A stretch of 64,000 nt of DNA from Kocuria marina (lineage in GTDB: Bacteria > Actinomycetota > Actinomycetes > Actinomycetales > Micrococcaceae), in NCBI GenBank assembly GCA_014652975.1, contig BMZV01000001.1:930001-994000 (forward strand), in the 5' to 3' direction. Under the pieces are notes generated by a model. The model was not told the DNA's origin and did no database searches. It saw only the letters and a program-made list of their open reading frames with translations. A program made the position numbers and the translations under genes. Positions 62,794-64,000 of the stretch are shown piece by piece. Positions within the stretch are counted from its first letter, which is position 1. Every line of letters starts with the position of its first letter.

Positions 62794-63887
62794 AGGGCCA
62801 CCCGCTCGGCGACCGGGGCCTCGGAACCCACGGTCTGCAGTCCCGGCATGCTCCCGCGCAGGGAGGTCCGCCCGTCCGACCAGCACTCGAGCATGTGATC
62901 ACCCATGAGCCCGTCCACGTACAGGCACGCGGCCGCGCCGAACAGGACGTCCTCGAGCAGCTCGGGCTCGTCCTGGGCGAGCGCCCCGGCGAGGTCACGC
63001 GCGGCGATCTGTTCGTGAACGGCGTCGGCCTCCACGTGCTCGTCGTAGTACCAGGTGACGTCCGCGTCGTAACCGAGCTTGCGGAACGCTCGGCCGTAGT
63101 ACTTGTTGGGGATCGAGGACGTCATCTCGAACGCCGCGAGGTGACCCGCGATGGCCCCGCGCAACCGGCGGTGCAGTCCGAACAGGCTCATGAGGTTCAT
63201 GGACGCGAGCGTGGGGGCGGGCACGAGGTCCAGGTAGTGGTCCAGGGTGTCGTCCAGGCCGAAACCTCGCATGGTCTGCGCGAAGATCGTGGCGTGCACG
63301 CGCTCGGGACGGCCCCCGCCGTACTCGTCCGACTGGATCTCCACGAGCGCCGCCTTCGCGCGGCCCCGCAACCGGGCGATGCCCCACGAGTGGGGGTCCG
63401 CCTCGCGCAGCGTGTAGATGGAGCGGTGGACCAGGAACTCGCTCAGGATCTCCTCGCTCGGGTGCCGGGCGAGCCACGTGGCCAGGGTGGGCTTGGCGTC
63501 CCCGCCGGTCATCGCGAACATCGTGTCCACGAGTTGCGCGGAGTCGCCGGGCAGGGGATCGGGGAGGGGCACGCGACGGCGCAGCTCGGCCTCGAAACCG
63601 GCCTCGAGCACTGTGCGCACGCGCAGCAGCTCGGGATCCCACTCGCGGTCCGCGGTCACGAATTCCGCGGGCCCGTAGTGCAACAGGTAGAGCAGGAACA
63701 GGGACAGCTGCAGGTCCTCGTCCGCGAGGACGTCCTGCGACGCGTTAACCGCGGTGGCCGTCGCTTCGGACAGCGCCGCGTACCCGCTCGCCGGGGTCTC
63801 CTTCGGGCCGGTCAGGATCTCCAGGAGGGCCGTGCTCACGGGTCCGCGAGCGGTCGGGGCCACGGTTCGGGTAGGGACGGTCGTCAT
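62790..63887 (-). CDS. Iron-containing redox enzyme, heme-oxygenase-like diiron fold
   Basis: 365 residues from an ATG at 63887. All-helical; likely metal-ligand helices include VEIQSDEYG near 188, RVHATIFAQTMRGFG near 200, and YYDEHVEADAVHEQ near 285, the pattern of heme-oxygenase-like diiron oxidases. Substrate unknown. It is translated together with the CDGSH ferredoxin-like protein, which could supply electrons. The name is by pattern, with family membership likely. Confidence 0.78.
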   Translation of the reverse strand: MTTVPTRTVAPTARGPVSTALLEILTGPKETPASGYAALSEATATAVNASQDVLADEDLQLSLFLLYLLHYGPAEFVTADREWDPELLRVRTVLEAGFEAELRRRVPLPDPLPGDSAQLVDTMFAMTGGDAKPTLATWLARHPSEEILSEFLVHRSIYTLREADPHSWGIARLRGRAKAALVEIQSDEYGGGRPERVHATIFAQTMRGFGLDDTLDHYLDLVPAPTLASMNLMSLFGLHRRLRGAIAGHLAAFEMTSSIPNKYYGRAFRKLGYDADVTWYYDEHVEADAVHEQIAARDLAGALAQDEPELLEDVLFGAAACLYVDGLMGDHMLECWSDGRTSLRGSMPGLQTVGSEAPVAERVAL

Positions 63888-63949
63888 GATGGTGTTCTCC
63901 GCTCGGAAAGGTGGGTGCTCGGCGCGGGTGGGGTGTCTCTGAAGACGGG

Positions 63950-63989
63950 GATTGCCCGCGGACCGCGGTGAAGCGGTCCGCGGGCAATC
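63950..63989. terminator. Hairpin with 17-bp perfect stem near the window end
   Basis: GATTGCCCGCGGACCGC (63950-63966) and its complement (63973-63989) close a six-base loop. It lies upstream of the minus-strand gene at 63887 and probably terminates a gene beyond the window. Confidence 0.6.
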
Positions 63990-64000
63990 GGCGGAAATAG

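Noticed and set aside
1..64000. tRNA, rRNA genes and CRISPR arrays
   Set aside because: No cloverleaf-like T-loop and acceptor pairs, rRNA segments or regular repeat-spacer arrays were seen by eye; a covariance scan would be needed to exclude tRNA fully.

Overview
The window is high-GC actinobacterial chromosome. Gene content and order (parB, a cwlM-type gene, trxA, trxB, murJ, a NUDIX gene, the CCA/poly(A) polymerase gene, then rpsF-ssb-rpsR-rplI-dnaB) are those found beside oriC in Micrococcaceae, and a Kocuria-like organism with a reduced genome fits best (inference from synteny and style; no database was searched). oriC itself probably lies just left of base 1, because four parS sites cluster in the first 2.2 kb and parA would be expected immediately upstream.

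Region by region. 1-9.3 kb: chromosome segregation and cell-wall control: ParB with two parS sites inside its own coding sequence, a catalytically degenerate amidase of the CwlM type, thioredoxin and its reductase, an N-lobe-only pseudokinase membrane protein, the lipid II flippase MurJ and a NUDIX hydrolase. 9.5-14 kb: CCA-adding enzyme, a GT-C-like membrane protein and two further envelope proteins. 14-20 kb: the S6-SSB-S18-L9 operon with a Shine-Dalgarno-sequestering leader, a cluster of DnaA boxes, dnaB, a ThrE-type exporter and an FBP zinc-finger protein. 20-29.5 kb: Fic protein, RecQ, a hydrolase, a truncated PucR regulator, a MarR/MFS divergent pair and an IS3-family insertion sequence. 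29.6-31 kb: a copper-type operator in front of a DUF4396 membrane protein and a YdhK-type lipoprotein. 31.1-35.6 kb: an operon of response regulator, HEAT-repeat membrane protein, processive-type family-2 glycosyltransferase and CHASE3-like histidine kinase; the kinase is frameshifted at a run of eight G. 35.6-47 kb: a frameshifted zinc-independent rpmJ, an oxidoreductase, a PabB-PabC fusion, a thiosulfate transporter fused to its TusA partner, a DHA2 efflux pump and a PiT phosphate transporter operon. 47-64 kb: formamidase, remnants of histidine utilisation, a TetR-oleate hydratase pair, OhrR and Ohr separated by about 7 kb, a secreted intradiol dioxygenase, photolyase, a decayed PIN-toxin locus with an intact antitoxin, an IS3 remnant, a TauE/SafE permease and a CDGSH/diiron-oxidase pair.

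Two themes stand out. One is genome streamlining caught in progress: at least nine broken genes are visible, and two of the scars (24.6-24.8 kb and 50.39 kb) look like single deletions that removed the 5' ends of two divergent genes. The other is regulation readable from DNA alone: parS, DnaA boxes, a thiol-stress sigma promoter before trxB, and CsoR-, Zur-, MarR-, TetR- and OhrR-type operators. The most promising little-described system is the 31.1-35.6 kb signalling-glycosyltransferase operon with its potential G8 switch.
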